DNA of 64,000 nucleotides, taken from an uncultured Acetatifactor sp. (lineage in GTDB: Bacteria; Bacillota; Clostridia; Lachnospirales; Lachnospiraceae). The stretch spans positions 1 to 64,000 of the forward strand of contig CAJUCT010000025.1 in the NCBI GenBank assembly GCA_910585015.1, written 5' to 3'. The position numbers and the translations under genes are program-made. Below the pieces are notes generated by a model, which saw nothing but the letters and a program-made list of their open reading frames with translations, was not told the DNA's origin and searched no databases. This document shows positions 32,469-44,848 of this stretch, piece by piece; position 1 is the first letter of the stretch, and the number at the start of each line of letters is the position of its first letter.

Positions 32469-33404
32469 ATGCATATTCATGAGATTTACACGGTACATTC
32501 CACTTATCGGGAGGATATGAAGATCAAGGGCTATACTTTCGGTCAGGGAGAGAAATCCGCCTGTATCGTGGGATCGCTGCGTGGCAATGAGGTCCAGCAG
32601 ATGTATGTCTGTTCCCAGCTGATTCAGGCATTGAAGGAACTGGAGGCCAACAGCAGCATCTGCGCGGGCAAGCAGATTCAGGTGATTCCGGTGGTCAACA
32701 GTTATAGTATCAATGTGGGGCGGCGTTTTTTCGGAGTGGACAACGCGGACCTGAACCGAGGGTTCCCAGGCAACTCCTACGGGGAGCAGGACAGGCGCAT
32801 TGTACATGCGCTGATGGAGGATATAGGCAGTTATGTCTATGGAATACAGTTTGCATCCTTCTATATGGACGGGGAATTTATGCCCCATGTGCGTATGATG
32901 GAGACAGGCTACCAGAACACATCCCTGGCCAACCTGTTTGGACTGCCCTATGTAGTGGTGCATAAACCGGCTCCCATCGACACCGGCACTCTGAATTACA
33001 ATTGGCAGGCTGCGAAGACCGCTGCATTTTCTCTGTTCACCAAGACCAATTGGGAGATAGACGAACGCAGCGCCAGCCAGGGAGTGGCGGCGGTGCTGCG
33101 TTTCCTGAAACGTATGGGCATCATCCGATATGACAGCCACAGCGGTTACATCAGCCATGTGCTCTACGAGCAGGATCTGTCCGATGTACACGCGGGCCGC
33201 GCCGGAATTTTCCGAGGGTTGGCGCGCCCCGGCGACGATGTGCGCTATGGCCGTCCCCTGGCGGAAATCATCGATCCCCAGGAGGGAATCGTGAGGGAGT
33301 CCATTATAGCCCCCACGGACGGCATCGTATTTTTCGCCCATACCAAAGCCCTGATCAACCAGGGGGATATAGTTTACCGTCTGGTGCACAGATTACACGA
33401 GTAG
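32469..33404 (+). CDS. Aspartoacylase-like paralogue lacking zinc ligands
   Basis: A 311-residue protein of the same length and fold pattern as its upstream neighbour, including the shared LNRGFPG block and the C-terminal beta domain (HAGRAGIFRGLARPGDDVRYGRPLAEIIDPQEG). The zinc-binding GTHGDE of the active paralogue reads SLRGNE, with Arg in place of His, and CIDVHSS aligns with GIQFASF, with Ala in place of His. At least two of three zinc ligands are therefore lost. It probably arose by tandem duplication and serves as a non-catalytic partner, or has acquired a different chemistry. The ATG at 32469 has GAGAAAGG upstream. No terminator separates the pair. Confidence 0.78.
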   Translation: MHIHEIYTVHSTYREDMKIKGYTFGQGEKSACIVGSLRGNEVQQMYVCSQLIQALKELEANSSICAGKQIQVIPVVNSYSINVGRRFFGVDNADLNRGFPGNSYGEQDRRIVHALMEDIGSYVYGIQFASFYMDGEFMPHVRMMETGYQNTSLANLFGLPYVVVHKPAPIDTGTLNYNWQAAKTAAFSLFTKTNWEIDERSASQGVAAVLRFLKRMGIIRYDSHSGYISHVLYEQDLSDVHAGRAGIFRGLARPGDDVRYGRPLAEIIDPQEGIVRESIIAPTDGIVFFAHTKALINQGDIVYRLVHRLHE

Positions 33405-33473
33405 AGCATAAAAATCTGACTCTCCGGAAACAGCGATAACCCATTTTTATATAAAACCAAATGGAGGACAATC

Positions 33474-36400
33474 ATGGGAAATGTAAGACGTATCTATGTG
33501 GAAAAGAAAGCTCCCTACGCAGTAAAAGCCAGGGAACTGAAAGGAGATCTGAAGAACTATCTGGGCCTCAATAATGTGGAGGAGGTGAGAGAATTCATCC
33601 GCTATGATGTGGAGAATATCTCCGACGAGACCTTTGCCACCGCCTGCCGCACCGTATTTTCCGAACCCCCGGTGGACAATTTGTATGAGGAAAACATCGA
33701 GATCCCGGCCAAGGGTCATGTGTTTTCCGTAGAATTTCTGCCCGGTCAGTTCGACCAGAGGGCGGATTCCGCAGTGCAGTGTGTGCAGTTCCTGAAAGAG
33801 GACGAGGAGCCCATTATCCGCACCGCCGTGACTTATATGATTATCGGTGACGTGAGTGAGGAGGAGATGGCCCGCGTCAAGGCATACTGCATCAATCCCG
33901 TGGATTCCCGCGAGACGGATATGGAAAAGCCGGATACTCTGGTGACTCGGTTCCAGGATCCTGCGGATGTGGCTATCTTTGAGGGATTTGCCGATATGCC
34001 CCAAGAGGAACTGAAAAAGCTTTATGACTCTCTGGGACTGGCCATGACCTTCAAGGATTTTTTGCATATCCAGAAGTATTTCCACGATGATGAGAAAAGA
34101 GATCCCTCCGTGACGGAGATCCGAGTGCTGGACACCTACTGGTCCGACCACTGCCGCCACACCACTTTCTCCACGGAATTGAAGGATGTGGAATTTGGCG
34201 AAGGCTATTACAGAGATCCCATTGAGGCCACCTTTCAAAGTTATATGGATACCAGGGAGGAAATCTTCGCGGGCAGGAAGGATAAATTTGTCTGTCTGAT
34301 GGATCTGGCTCTGATGGCCATGCGGAAGCTGAAAAAGGACGGCAGACTGGCCGACCTGGAGGAGTCCGACGAGATCAACGCCTGTTCCGTGGTGGTGCCT
34401 GTGGAGATGGAGTATGAGGATCATACGGAAACCCAGGAGTGGCTGGTATTTTTCAAGAATGAGACCCACAACCATCCCACGGAGATCGAGCCCTTCGGCG
34501 GTGCGGCCACCTGTCTGGGCGGCGCCATCCGTGATCCCCTGTCCGGCCGGGGCTATGTGTACCAGGCCATGCGTGTGACCGGCGCAGCCGATCCCACTGT
34601 GCCTGTGGCGGACACATTGAAGGGCAAGCTGTCTCAGAAAAAGCTGGTGCGGGGCGCTGCCAGCGGCTATTCTTCCTATGGCAACCAGATTGGCCTGGCC
34701 ACAGGTTTTGTGAAAGAGATATATCACCCGGGCTATGTGGCGAAGCGAATGGAGATCGGCGCGGTGATGGGGGCGGCTCCCCGCAAAAACGTGATCCGCG
34801 AGACCTCAGATCCCGGCGATATCATCATTCTGCTGGGCGGACGCACCGGCCGGGACGGCTGCGGCGGCGCCACCGGATCCTCCAAGATACACACGGAGCA
34901 GTCCATTGAAACCTGCGGCGCGGAGGTGCAGAAGGGCAATGCTCCCACGGAGCGCAAGATCCAGAGACTGTTCCGCAGGGAAGAAGTCAGCAGGCTTATC
35001 AAGAAGTGCAATGACTTCGGCGCAGGCGGTGTGTCTGTGGCCATCGGCGAGTTGGCGGACGGCCTGAAGGTGGATCTGGACAAGGTGCCCAAGAAGTATG
35101 CGGGCCTGGACGGTACGGAATTGGCGATCTCCGAGTCTCAGGAGCGCATGGCAGTGGTGGTTGACCCTAAGGATGTGGAGGCTTTTCTGGGCTATGCCGC
35201 AGAGGAGAATTTGGAGGCAGTGGCGGTGGCCACCGTCACCGAGGAGCCCCGCCTGGTGCTGAACTGGAGAGGGAAGGATATCGTCAGCCTGAAGAGGGCT
35301 TTCCTGGATACCAACGGCGCGCACCAGGAGACAGGTGTAAAAGTGGATATCCCGGACGAGAAAGAGAATTATTTTAACCGGTATGCCCTGGAGAAGGTGG
35401 GAGAACTGGCCCAGGCCGGCGATATCAAGGGCGCTTGGCTGACGCTGCTAAATGATTTAAATGTATGTTCCCAGAAGGGCCTGGTGGAGATGTTTGATTC
35501 CTCCATCGGCGCAGCCAGTGTGTTGATGCCCTACGGAGGAGTGCATCAACTCACCGAGACGCAGGCCATGGTGGCTAAACTGCCGGTGTTAAAGGGCAGG
35601 ACGGAAACCGTGACTATGATGAGTTATGGCTTTGATCCCTATTTATCCTCCTGGAGCCCTTATCACGGCGCAATCTACGCAGTGGTGGAGTCCATGGCTA
35701 AGATTGTGGCAAACGGCGGCGACTACAGCAAGATCCGGTTCACTTTTCAGGAGTATTTCCGCAGGATGACGGAGGACCCGGCCCGCTGGAGCCAGCCTTT
35801 TGCGGCATTGCTGGGCGCTTACGATGCCCAGATCGGCTTTGGACTGCCCTCCATCGGCGGCAAGGACAGTATGTCCGGTACTTTCAATGATATTGACGTG
35901 CCGCCTACGTTGGTGTCCTTTGCCGTGGATATTGCGAAATACGGCGATATTGTGACACCGGAACTTAAAGCCCCCGGCAACAAACTGGTGCGCTTTGCCA
36001 TAGAAAAGGACGACTTTGACGTGCCCATGTATGAGGCTGTGATGGAGTTGTATGGAGCTATCCATCAACTGATGCAGGAGAAGGCCATTGTCTCCGCCTA
36101 TGCGCTGGACGCCAGGGGCGTGGCGGCGGCCGTGTCCAAGATGGCTTTCGGCAACAAGCTGGGCGTAGATATAGAAGAGGGCGTGGATGCTCAGGATCTG
36201 TTCTGCAACGGTCTGGGTGATCTGCTGGTGGAAATGCCTGCGGAGAAGCTGGCGCTGCTGGAGGAGAGGGAGCTTGATTACATGGTGATCGGCACCGTAA
36301 CCGCTGAGCCTGTGTTCCGTGCAGGGCAGGTGCGGATCTCCATGGAGGAAGCTTTGGATGCCTGGACAACCAGGCTGGAGAAGGTATTTCCCACCAGGGC

Positions 36401-37274
36401 GGTGGCCGGGGCCGAGCCGGTGGAGAGCAAGACCTACCGGGCGGATAGCGTCTATGTGTGCAGGCATAAGGTGGCAAGGCCCACCGTGTTTATTCCGGTG
36501 TTCCCGGGAACCAACTGTGAGTATGACAGCACCAAAGCCTTTGAGCGGGCGGGGGCGGATGTGGTGACCAAGGTGTTCAAAAATAGAAGCGCTTCGGACA
36601 TCCGTCAGTCTGTGGAAGTCTTTGAGCAGGCCATCGGTCAGGCGCAGATCATCATGTTCCCCGGCGGTTTTTCCGCAGGCGATGAGCCCGACGGCAGCGC
36701 CAAGTTTTTTGCCACGGCGTTCCAGAATGCCAAGCTGAAAGAGGCGGTGATGAAGCTCTTAAAGGAGAGGGACGGTCTGGCGCTGGGCATCTGCAACGGT
36801 TTCCAGGCGCTGATCAAGCTGGGGCTGGTGCCCTACGGTGAGATTCTGGGGCAGAAGGAGGATTCTCCCACTTTGACTTTCAATACCATCAATCGGCATA
36901 TCTCCAAGATGGTGTACACCAAGGTAGTCACCGACAAGTCTCCCTGGCTCCAGGGGGCGCAGCTGGGGGCAACTTACTGCAACCCCGCCTCCCACGGCGA
37001 GGGACGCTTCGTGGCGCCGAAGGAGTGGATTGACAGGCTTTTTGAAAACGGACAGGTGGCAACCCAGTACGCGGATCCCCAGGGCAATGTGTCCATGGAT
37101 GAGGAGTACAATATCAACGGATCCTATGCCTCCATCGAGGGTATCACTTCCCCGGACGGCAGAGTTTTGGGAAAGATGGCCCACTCCGAGAGACGGGACA
37201 GCGCCGTAGCCATGAATATCTATGGGGAGCAGGATATGAAGATCTTCGAGAGCGGCGTGAAATATTTCCTGTAA
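33474..37274 (+). CDS. purL: Phosphoribosylformylglycinamidine synthase, single-chain
   Basis: The fused large form, 1266 residues, that converts FGAR, glutamine and ATP to FGAM. It combines a PurS-like N-terminal part, two AIRS-type halves (HNHPTEIEPFGGAATCLGGAIRD near residues 326-348), and a C-terminal glutamine amidotransferase (from about residue 1000: PGTNCEYD, then nucleophile Cys in LGICNGFQ near 1106, and the His/Glu of NPASHGEGRF near 1170). This fused type is shared by Clostridia and Proteobacteria, while Bacillus uses PurS/L/Q. ATG 33474 follows TGGAGGACAATC. It is transcribed away from the other pur genes but closes the pathway gap between purN and purM. Confidence 0.96.
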   Translation: MGNVRRIYVEKKAPYAVKARELKGDLKNYLGLNNVEEVREFIRYDVENISDETFATACRTVFSEPPVDNLYEENIEIPAKGHVFSVEFLPGQFDQRADSAVQCVQFLKEDEEPIIRTAVTYMIIGDVSEEEMARVKAYCINPVDSRETDMEKPDTLVTRFQDPADVAIFEGFADMPQEELKKLYDSLGLAMTFKDFLHIQKYFHDDEKRDPSVTEIRVLDTYWSDHCRHTTFSTELKDVEFGEGYYRDPIEATFQSYMDTREEIFAGRKDKFVCLMDLALMAMRKLKKDGRLADLEESDEINACSVVVPVEMEYEDHTETQEWLVFFKNETHNHPTEIEPFGGAATCLGGAIRDPLSGRGYVYQAMRVTGAADPTVPVADTLKGKLSQKKLVRGAASGYSSYGNQIGLATGFVKEIYHPGYVAKRMEIGAVMGAAPRKNVIRETSDPGDIIILLGGRTGRDGCGGATGSSKIHTEQSIETCGAEVQKGNAPTERKIQRLFRREEVSRLIKKCNDFGAGGVSVAIGELADGLKVDLDKVPKKYAGLDGTELAISESQERMAVVVDPKDVEAFLGYAAEENLEAVAVATVTEEPRLVLNWRGKDIVSLKRAFLDTNGAHQETGVKVDIPDEKENYFNRYALEKVGELAQAGDIKGAWLTLLNDLNVCSQKGLVEMFDSSIGAASVLMPYGGVHQLTETQAMVAKLPVLKGRTETVTMMSYGFDPYLSSWSPYHGAIYAVVESMAKIVANGGDYSKIRFTFQEYFRRMTEDPARWSQPFAALLGAYDAQIGFGLPSIGGKDSMSGTFNDIDVPPTLVSFAVDIAKYGDIVTPELKAPGNKLVRFAIEKDDFDVPMYEAVMELYGAIHQLMQEKAIVSAYALDARGVAAAVSKMAFGNKLGVDIEEGVDAQDLFCNGLGDLLVEMPAEKLALLEERELDYMVIGTVTAEPVFRAGQVRISMEEALDAWTTRLEKVFPTRAVAGAEPVESKTYRADSVYVCRHKVARPTVFIPVFPGTNCEYDSTKAFERAGADVVTKVFKNRSASDIRQSVEVFEQAIGQAQIIMFPGGFSAGDEPDGSAKFFATAFQNAKLKEAVMKLLKERDGLALGICNGFQALIKLGLVPYGEILGQKEDSPTLTFNTINRHISKMVYTKVVTDKSPWLQGAQLGATYCNPASHGEGRFVAPKEWIDRLFENGQVATQYADPQGNVSMDEEYNINGSYASIEGITSPDGRVLGKMAHSERRDSAVAMNIYGEQDMKIFESGVKYFL

Positions 37275-37360
37275 ATAGCGTGAATTATCCCGAGGCACAC
37301 CCGAATAGCCTCCAGAGGCAAAACGGGGCAGCCGCGAAAAGAGAATAAAGAATTATTAAG

Positions 37361-37404
37361 CGACCTTGAAATGGGAATCAATTCTCATTCCGAGGTCGTT
37401 TTTA
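37361..37404 (+). terminator. Probable terminator after purL
   Basis: CGACCTTGAAATGGGAAT pairs imperfectly with ATTCTCATTCCGAGGTCG, followed by TTTTTAAT. Confidence 0.75.
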
Positions 37405-37733
37405 ATGCAGAGATATATGTGAAAAAGCCTTGAAAAATAAAGGATAATCATAGAGAGCAGACAGGTTTTGATTTAAGAGAAATATGCAAAGGGAAACTGT
37501 CCGGGTTCCCCAATATAGCCCTGTCAGACCTTGCAATCAACAGGATTTGATAGTATACTAAAAACAGAAAAAGGAAGTGAACTACAGGATTTGCCGACCT
37601 CTTCCATGCGGTGCTGTTTGGGGGCAGGCAGGTGTTCAGACCAGAGGAACTGGAGGACGGACAGATACTGCTGCGGATAAGGCTGTGTGTGGACCGGGAG
37701 TTAGCGGAACATTAATTTTTGGAGGAAAAAGAG
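37405..37733. other. Spacer between purL and the ROK kinase
   Basis: No intact gene is found. The 3' part (37584-37715) holds a possible nuclease fragment. A purL-like AT-rich patch at 37430-37565 contains TAGTATACT near 37550 that could be a -10 box. Confidence 0.4.
37584..37715 (+). pseudogene. Possible Rpn/PD-(D/E)XK nuclease N-terminal fragment
   Basis: Without a start codon the frame reads TGFADLFHAVLFGGRQVFRP and continues EELEDGQILLRIRLCVDRELAEH before TAA. The FADLFHAVLFGGRQV stretch resembles the N-terminus of Rpn-type recombination-promoting nucleases. The remainder is missing and the stop lies 18 bases before the ROK kinase gene. Confidence 0.35.
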
Positions 37734-38651
37734 ATGAAATTAGGAGCATTGGAAGCGGGCGGCACCAAGATGGTGTGCGCCGTTGGCAATGAGCATGGAC
37801 AGGTGTGGGAGCGGATATCCATCCCCACGGTGAGCCCGGAGGAGACCATGCCTCAGATGATCGCATTTTTTAAGGAACACGATATAGAGGCCCTGGGGGT
37901 GGGCTGTTTTGGTCCCATCAATCCGGTGAAGGGCACAGCCACTTACGGTTACATTACCTCCACTCCCAAGCTGGCCTGGCAGAATTACAATATTGTGGGC
38001 GCGTTTGAGGAAGCGCTGGGGTGCCCGGTGGGCTTTGACACGGACGTGAACGCTTCCATGCTGGGGGAGGCCACTTTTGGCCTGGCCAAGGGTCTGGACA
38101 CCTGCATCTATGTGACCATTGGCACCGGGGTGGGCGTGGGAGTCTATGCCAATGGGGGGCTGCTTCACGGAATGATGCATCCGGAGGCGGGTCACCTTCT
38201 GCTGCAGCGTCATCCGTCGGATACCTATGAGGGGAAATGCCCTTTCCATGGGAACTGTCTGGAAGGGCTGGCATCGGGACCGGCCATTGAGGAGCGCTGG
38301 GGCGCCAAGGGGGCGGAACTGACAAAGCGGCAGGAGGTGTGGGAACTGGAGGCATACTATATTGCCCAAGCCTGCGTAAACTATACTTTTGTCTATGCGC
38401 CGAAAAGAATTATTCTGGGGGGCGGGGTCATGCATCAGGAGCAGCTTTTCCCCATGATCCGCCAGCAGTATGAGAAGCTGATGGCGGGCTATATGGTGAC
38501 GCCGGAGTTGGAGAATCTGAATCGCTACATCGTGCCCTGCAGCTTAAATGACAACCAGGGCGTCATGGGCTGTCTGGAACTGGCGATGGAGGCGGTGGGA
38601 GAACGGCTTCTCGCGGAGGGATTGAGGACAGGAAAGTTATTTAACCTGTAA
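37734..38651 (+). CDS. ROK-family sugar kinase, probable fructokinase
   Basis: A 305-residue cytoplasmic kinase that phosphorylates a free hexose. The phosphate loop GALEAGGTKMVCAVG, the catalytic Asp in GFDTDVNASMLGE (near 101), the adenosine motif VTIGTGVGVGVYANG, and the ROK zinc motif (EAGHLLLQRHP, then CPFHGNCLEG, with ligands His, Cys, His/Cys, Cys) are present. The EAGGTK start is typical of the YdhR/GmuE fructokinase branch. ATG 37734 follows TTGGAGGAAAAAGAG. It stands alone. Substrate specificity is inferred from the family only. Confidence 0.9.
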   Translation: MKLGALEAGGTKMVCAVGNEHGQVWERISIPTVSPEETMPQMIAFFKEHDIEALGVGCFGPINPVKGTATYGYITSTPKLAWQNYNIVGAFEEALGCPVGFDTDVNASMLGEATFGLAKGLDTCIYVTIGTGVGVGVYANGGLLHGMMHPEAGHLLLQRHPSDTYEGKCPFHGNCLEGLASGPAIEERWGAKGAELTKRQEVWELEAYYIAQACVNYTFVYAPKRIILGGGVMHQEQLFPMIRQQYEKLMAGYMVTPELENLNRYIVPCSLNDNQGVMGCLELAMEAVGERLLAEGLRTGKLFNL

Positions 38652-38782
38652 CCAAACATAAAATTTACTGTCAATTAGGGTGAACACACACTGGTGTGGG
38701 AGCGTGTACACAGCAGGGCCGCGAGGGAGGAGACAGATGCCGGGGCGGCAGTATCTGCAGATCGTGAGAGGGACCACAGAGG

Positions 38783-39343
38783 ATGATGGAGGACAGCAAG
38801 ATTATAGATCTGTATTTTGAACGCTCCGAGGAGGCGATCACACAGACTGCCGAGAAATATGGCCGTCTGTGCCGCAGCATTGCCATGCATATCGTGGGCA
38901 GCTACGAGGATGCCCAGGAGTGCGAAAATGACACATATGTGGCCGTGTGGAATGCCATTCCTCCCACCAGGCCCAATATTTTCTCCGCGTTCCTGAGCCG
39001 GATCAGCAGGAATATCGCGTTAAACCGCTATGAGTACAACCGGGCGGGCAAGCGCAACAGCCAGTTTGACCTTGTGTTGGAGGAACTGGAGGAATGCCTG
39101 TCATCGTCCTATTCTGTGGAGGATACCTATATCGCCGGAGAAGTGGCAGGAATGATAAATGCATTTCTGGAAAAACTGAAAACGGAGACAAGAATCATTT
39201 TCGTGCGCAGATATTATTATGCGGATTCCGTCAAGGAGATTGCGCAGAGGCTGGCCATAGGCGAGAGCAAGGTGAAAACCACGCTTTTTCGGGTAAGGCA
39301 GGAACTGAAGGTATACCTTGAGGAACAGGGTGTGCAGGTGTAG
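38783..39343 (+). CDS. ECF-type RNA polymerase sigma factor
   Basis: A 186-residue sigma-70 family protein with region 2 (residues about 10-75, including GSYEDAQECENDTYVAVWNAIPP) and region 4 (about 120-180: TRIIFVRRYYYADSVKEIAQRLAIGESKVKTTLFRVRQEL). The start is one of two adjacent ATGs after AGAGG. The gene for a membrane protein follows after 43 bases, the standard layout of an ECF sigma factor with its anti-sigma factor. Autoregulation is likely, but no target promoter is recognised. Confidence 0.9.
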   Translation: MMEDSKIIDLYFERSEEAITQTAEKYGRLCRSIAMHIVGSYEDAQECENDTYVAVWNAIPPTRPNIFSAFLSRISRNIALNRYEYNRAGKRNSQFDLVLEELEECLSSSYSVEDTYIAGEVAGMINAFLEKLKTETRIIFVRRYYYADSVKEIAQRLAIGESKVKTTLFRVRQELKVYLEEQGVQV

Positions 39344-39386
39344 AATATGTGGAACTTCTTCAAAACTCTAATAGGATGGTATATCA

Positions 39387-40451
39387 ATGGGAAAGATGAA
39401 CAGGGAAGATCTGTTTCGGGAGATCGGAGAAATCGACGAGACATATGTGGAGGAGGCGCGGCGGGTCCAAAGAAGGCGCAGGGCGCCCTCCTGGGTGGGC
39501 AAGACGCTGGCAGCGGCGGCCAGCCTGGTGCTCTGTGTGGGTATAGGGTATATAACGGTATTGGTTACAATGCCCAGGGGAAGTGTGGACGGCAGCATGA
39601 GCGGTGCGTCGGACGCAAATGGAAGCGCTATGGAAGCCGCACAGGAACAGCGCTCTGTGGCGGAGGATAAAGAGGGCCAGATAGCTGGCGGCGCAGGGCC
39701 CGAAGAGGCGGGAGAGGACCAGGCGGTTTCCAAGACTGTCCAGACGGATTCGGAGCAGCCGTCTCAAGAGAACGCTCCGGTTGAAGCGCCATCTGCCTCG
39801 AAGCCGGCGCCGCGTTATGATGAGCAGGCAGACTCCTCGAAGACCGAGGGCAGCAAAGAGCAGAGCGAGTCAGAGCAGATAAAGGAAAGCCTGGAGGATA
39901 AGGATGCCATAAAAGATATGGACGACTCCATAAAGGAGGAGTTGCTGCAGTCCGGAGAAAGCGCAATGGATCTGACCTGGGAGGCGGCTCGGACGGATGC
40001 GGTCTATGGCCGGTACGTGGACGTGCAGGCGCCGGAGGGATACAGTTTTTCCAGCGCGGTTCGCTCTTCGTCCGTTTTGTACGTGACCTGGAACAAGGGC
40101 ATGGAGGAGATAACGTATGTCTGCAGGCAGGCGGATGAGGATGTCAGCGATTGGCTGGTGGATGTGGAGAAGCCGGAGGAGTACGATCTGGGTTTGTATA
40201 CTTTTCCCTGGAGCGGCAGTGTGCCCCAGGAACTACAGCAGCAGGTGAGTAATGCGGTCTTCAGGCCGGATCAGGTCACTCTTGATATCGTGGCCGCCAG
40301 AACCTACCAAGTCCAGGAGGCGGGGGACGTGTCCGGCAGCCGCACCCGTATGGGCATCCTGTACGGAGATAATGTGTTGGTGGAGATCAGCGGCAAGGGG
40401 CCGTCGGCGGAGGAGATCTTTGCTATGATAAATCTGGAAAATCAAGTGTAG
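39387..40451 (+). CDS. Probable anti-sigma factor, single-pass membrane protein
   Basis: A 354-residue protein with a short cytoplasmic N-terminus (1-37, KMNREDLFREIGEIDETYVEEARRVQRRR), one membrane helix (about 38-60, TLAAAASLVLCVGIGYITVLV) and a large outside part. The latter has a disordered Ser/Glu/Ala-rich stretch (about 65-190) and a folded C-terminal domain (about 200-354) of DUF4367-like size. The N-terminal helix plus adjacent sigma factor gene supports an anti-sigma role; no ZAS zinc motif (H-x3-C-x2-C) is present. GGATGG precedes the ATG. Confidence 0.75.
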   Translation: MGKMNREDLFREIGEIDETYVEEARRVQRRRRAPSWVGKTLAAAASLVLCVGIGYITVLVTMPRGSVDGSMSGASDANGSAMEAAQEQRSVAEDKEGQIAGGAGPEEAGEDQAVSKTVQTDSEQPSQENAPVEAPSASKPAPRYDEQADSSKTEGSKEQSESEQIKESLEDKDAIKDMDDSIKEELLQSGESAMDLTWEAARTDAVYGRYVDVQAPEGYSFSSAVRSSSVLYVTWNKGMEEITYVCRQADEDVSDWLVDVEKPEEYDLGLYTFPWSGSVPQELQQQVSNAVFRPDQVTLDIVAARTYQVQEAGDVSGSRTRMGILYGDNVLVEISGKGPSAEEIFAMINLENQV

Positions 40452-40494
40452 CAAGAGGAATATTCTGAATTTTCTTAAATGCGTAATTTCCTAT

Positions 40495-40523
40495 TTACGA
40501 AGCAGTCCTTTTTCGCTATAATA
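40495..40523 (+). promoter_or_regulatory. Sigma-A promoter of the first carB gene
   Basis: TTACGA at 40495-40500 and TATAAT at 40518-40523 are 17 bases apart. Transcription starts about 220 bases before carB. Confidence 0.75.
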
Positions 40524-40659
40524 GAAAAAATGAGTTGAAGCGGAGGAAGAAGATGAGGGCAGTGCGCGTGAGCAAACATGTGAATATTCCGGCAGAGATG
40601 TGCAGGGCTTCTTATTCCCTTTTTTCCATAATTGCTTCTATTCCATACATTGCAGTGAT

Positions 40660-40690
40660 AAGCCAGTAGTTTTAGTTACTGGCTTTTCTT
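40660..40690 (+). terminator. Leader terminator (possible attenuator) upstream of carB
   Basis: AAGCCAGTA at 40660-40668 pairs with TACTGGCTT at 40677-40685, followed by TTCTT. It lies between the promoter and carB, so it must be read through. A five-codon frame with a strong GGAGGAAG site starts at 40554. Confidence 0.7.
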
Positions 40691-40752
40691 ATGTACCCAG
40701 AAGGGATTATGCATAACAGAGGATCATAAGAGCTTCAAATAGGAGGATGAGT

Positions 40753-43971
<3,219 letters not shown>

Positions 43972-43985
43972 ACAATAAATAAGTG

Positions 43986-44031
43986 ATTGCCATGGGATCC
44001 CGGCAAAGGCGCCGGCGGCTTCCATGGCAAT
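43986..44031 (+). terminator. Hairpin after carB copy 1
   Basis: ATTGCCATGG at 43986-43995 pairs with CCATGGCAAT at 44022-44031, with a GC-rich inner stem. The T run is weak. Confidence 0.5.
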
Positions 44032-44204
44032 TATGCTGTGGATTCGGAGACGGGAACGCAATGGATACCCAAAGTCGTTCATTGCGAATGGAAGAAAACC
44101 CAGATCACGCTCATATTTCCGGAATAAAGCATTATGGATCGGAGAGCCCCGCGGGGCGTAAATGGAAATTGCCAAAGCGGAAAACAAATATAGGGAGGTA
44201 AGCC

Positions 44205-44735
44205 GTGAATATTGTTCATGGGGATCTGTGTATCAGAAACGCGGAGAGCGCGGACTGCGCGCAGCTTGCGAGATGGTGGAACGACGGCAGTGTGATGGCA
44301 CACGCCGGTTTTCCGGGCGGGCTCGGCACAACGGCCGAGAAGATACAGGAACAAATACAAAAGGACAGTGACGAGACAAAGCGTCGGCTGATCATTGAAC
44401 ACAAAGGCTCCGCAATCGGCGAGATGAGTTATTATAATCGTGGAAATAGTATGGCTGAAATCGGCATAAAGATCTGCAATACTGATTATCAGGAAAAGGG
44501 ATTGGGAAGAGTCCTACTGAGTATGCTCATAGGAGAATTGTTTTCTATGGGTTATAGGCAAATCATTCTGGATACGAATCTGAACAATACCAGAGCACAG
44601 CACGTCTATGAGATGCTGGGTTTTCAGAAGGTCAGAATAAATGAAAATTCCTGGACCAATCAGGTCGGCGAGGTTCAATCGTCGGTTGACTATGCATTAA
44701 CCCATGACAATTTTGTGGACTGGTCGGCAAAATAA
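44205..44735 (+). CDS. GNAT-family N-acetyltransferase
   Basis: A 176-residue acetyltransferase of the RimJ/RimL-like type. The acetyl-CoA binding region is seen in YQEKGLGRVLLSMLIGELF (near residues 104-122), with ILDTNLNNTRAQHVYEMLGFQKV as the following conserved block. The start is GTG at 44205 behind GGGAGGTAAGCC. It lies between carB and carA and probably has an unrelated role. The codon use is a little more AT-rich than its neighbours. The substrate is unknown. Confidence 0.88.
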   Translation: MNIVHGDLCIRNAESADCAQLARWWNDGSVMAHAGFPGGLGTTAEKIQEQIQKDSDETKRRLIIEHKGSAIGEMSYYNRGNSMAEIGIKICNTDYQEKGLGRVLLSMLIGELFSMGYRQIILDTNLNNTRAQHVYEMLGFQKVRINENSWTNQVGEVQSSVDYALTHDNFVDWSAK

Positions 44736-44848
44736 CTGATGCTGAAGAGACAACGGCGCACTGCGCGGCAGACGATTGCAGAAATAAGGCAGGAATCTCT
44801 GCCCCCGAAATCCGGGCGGATGAGGAAGCAGGACAAGGAGGATGCGGA

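Noticed and set aside
40554..40571. Leader peptide controlling carB by ribosome stalling
   Set aside because: The frame has only five codons with a single Arg codon, too little evidence for classical attenuation; it is mentioned only as part of the leader.
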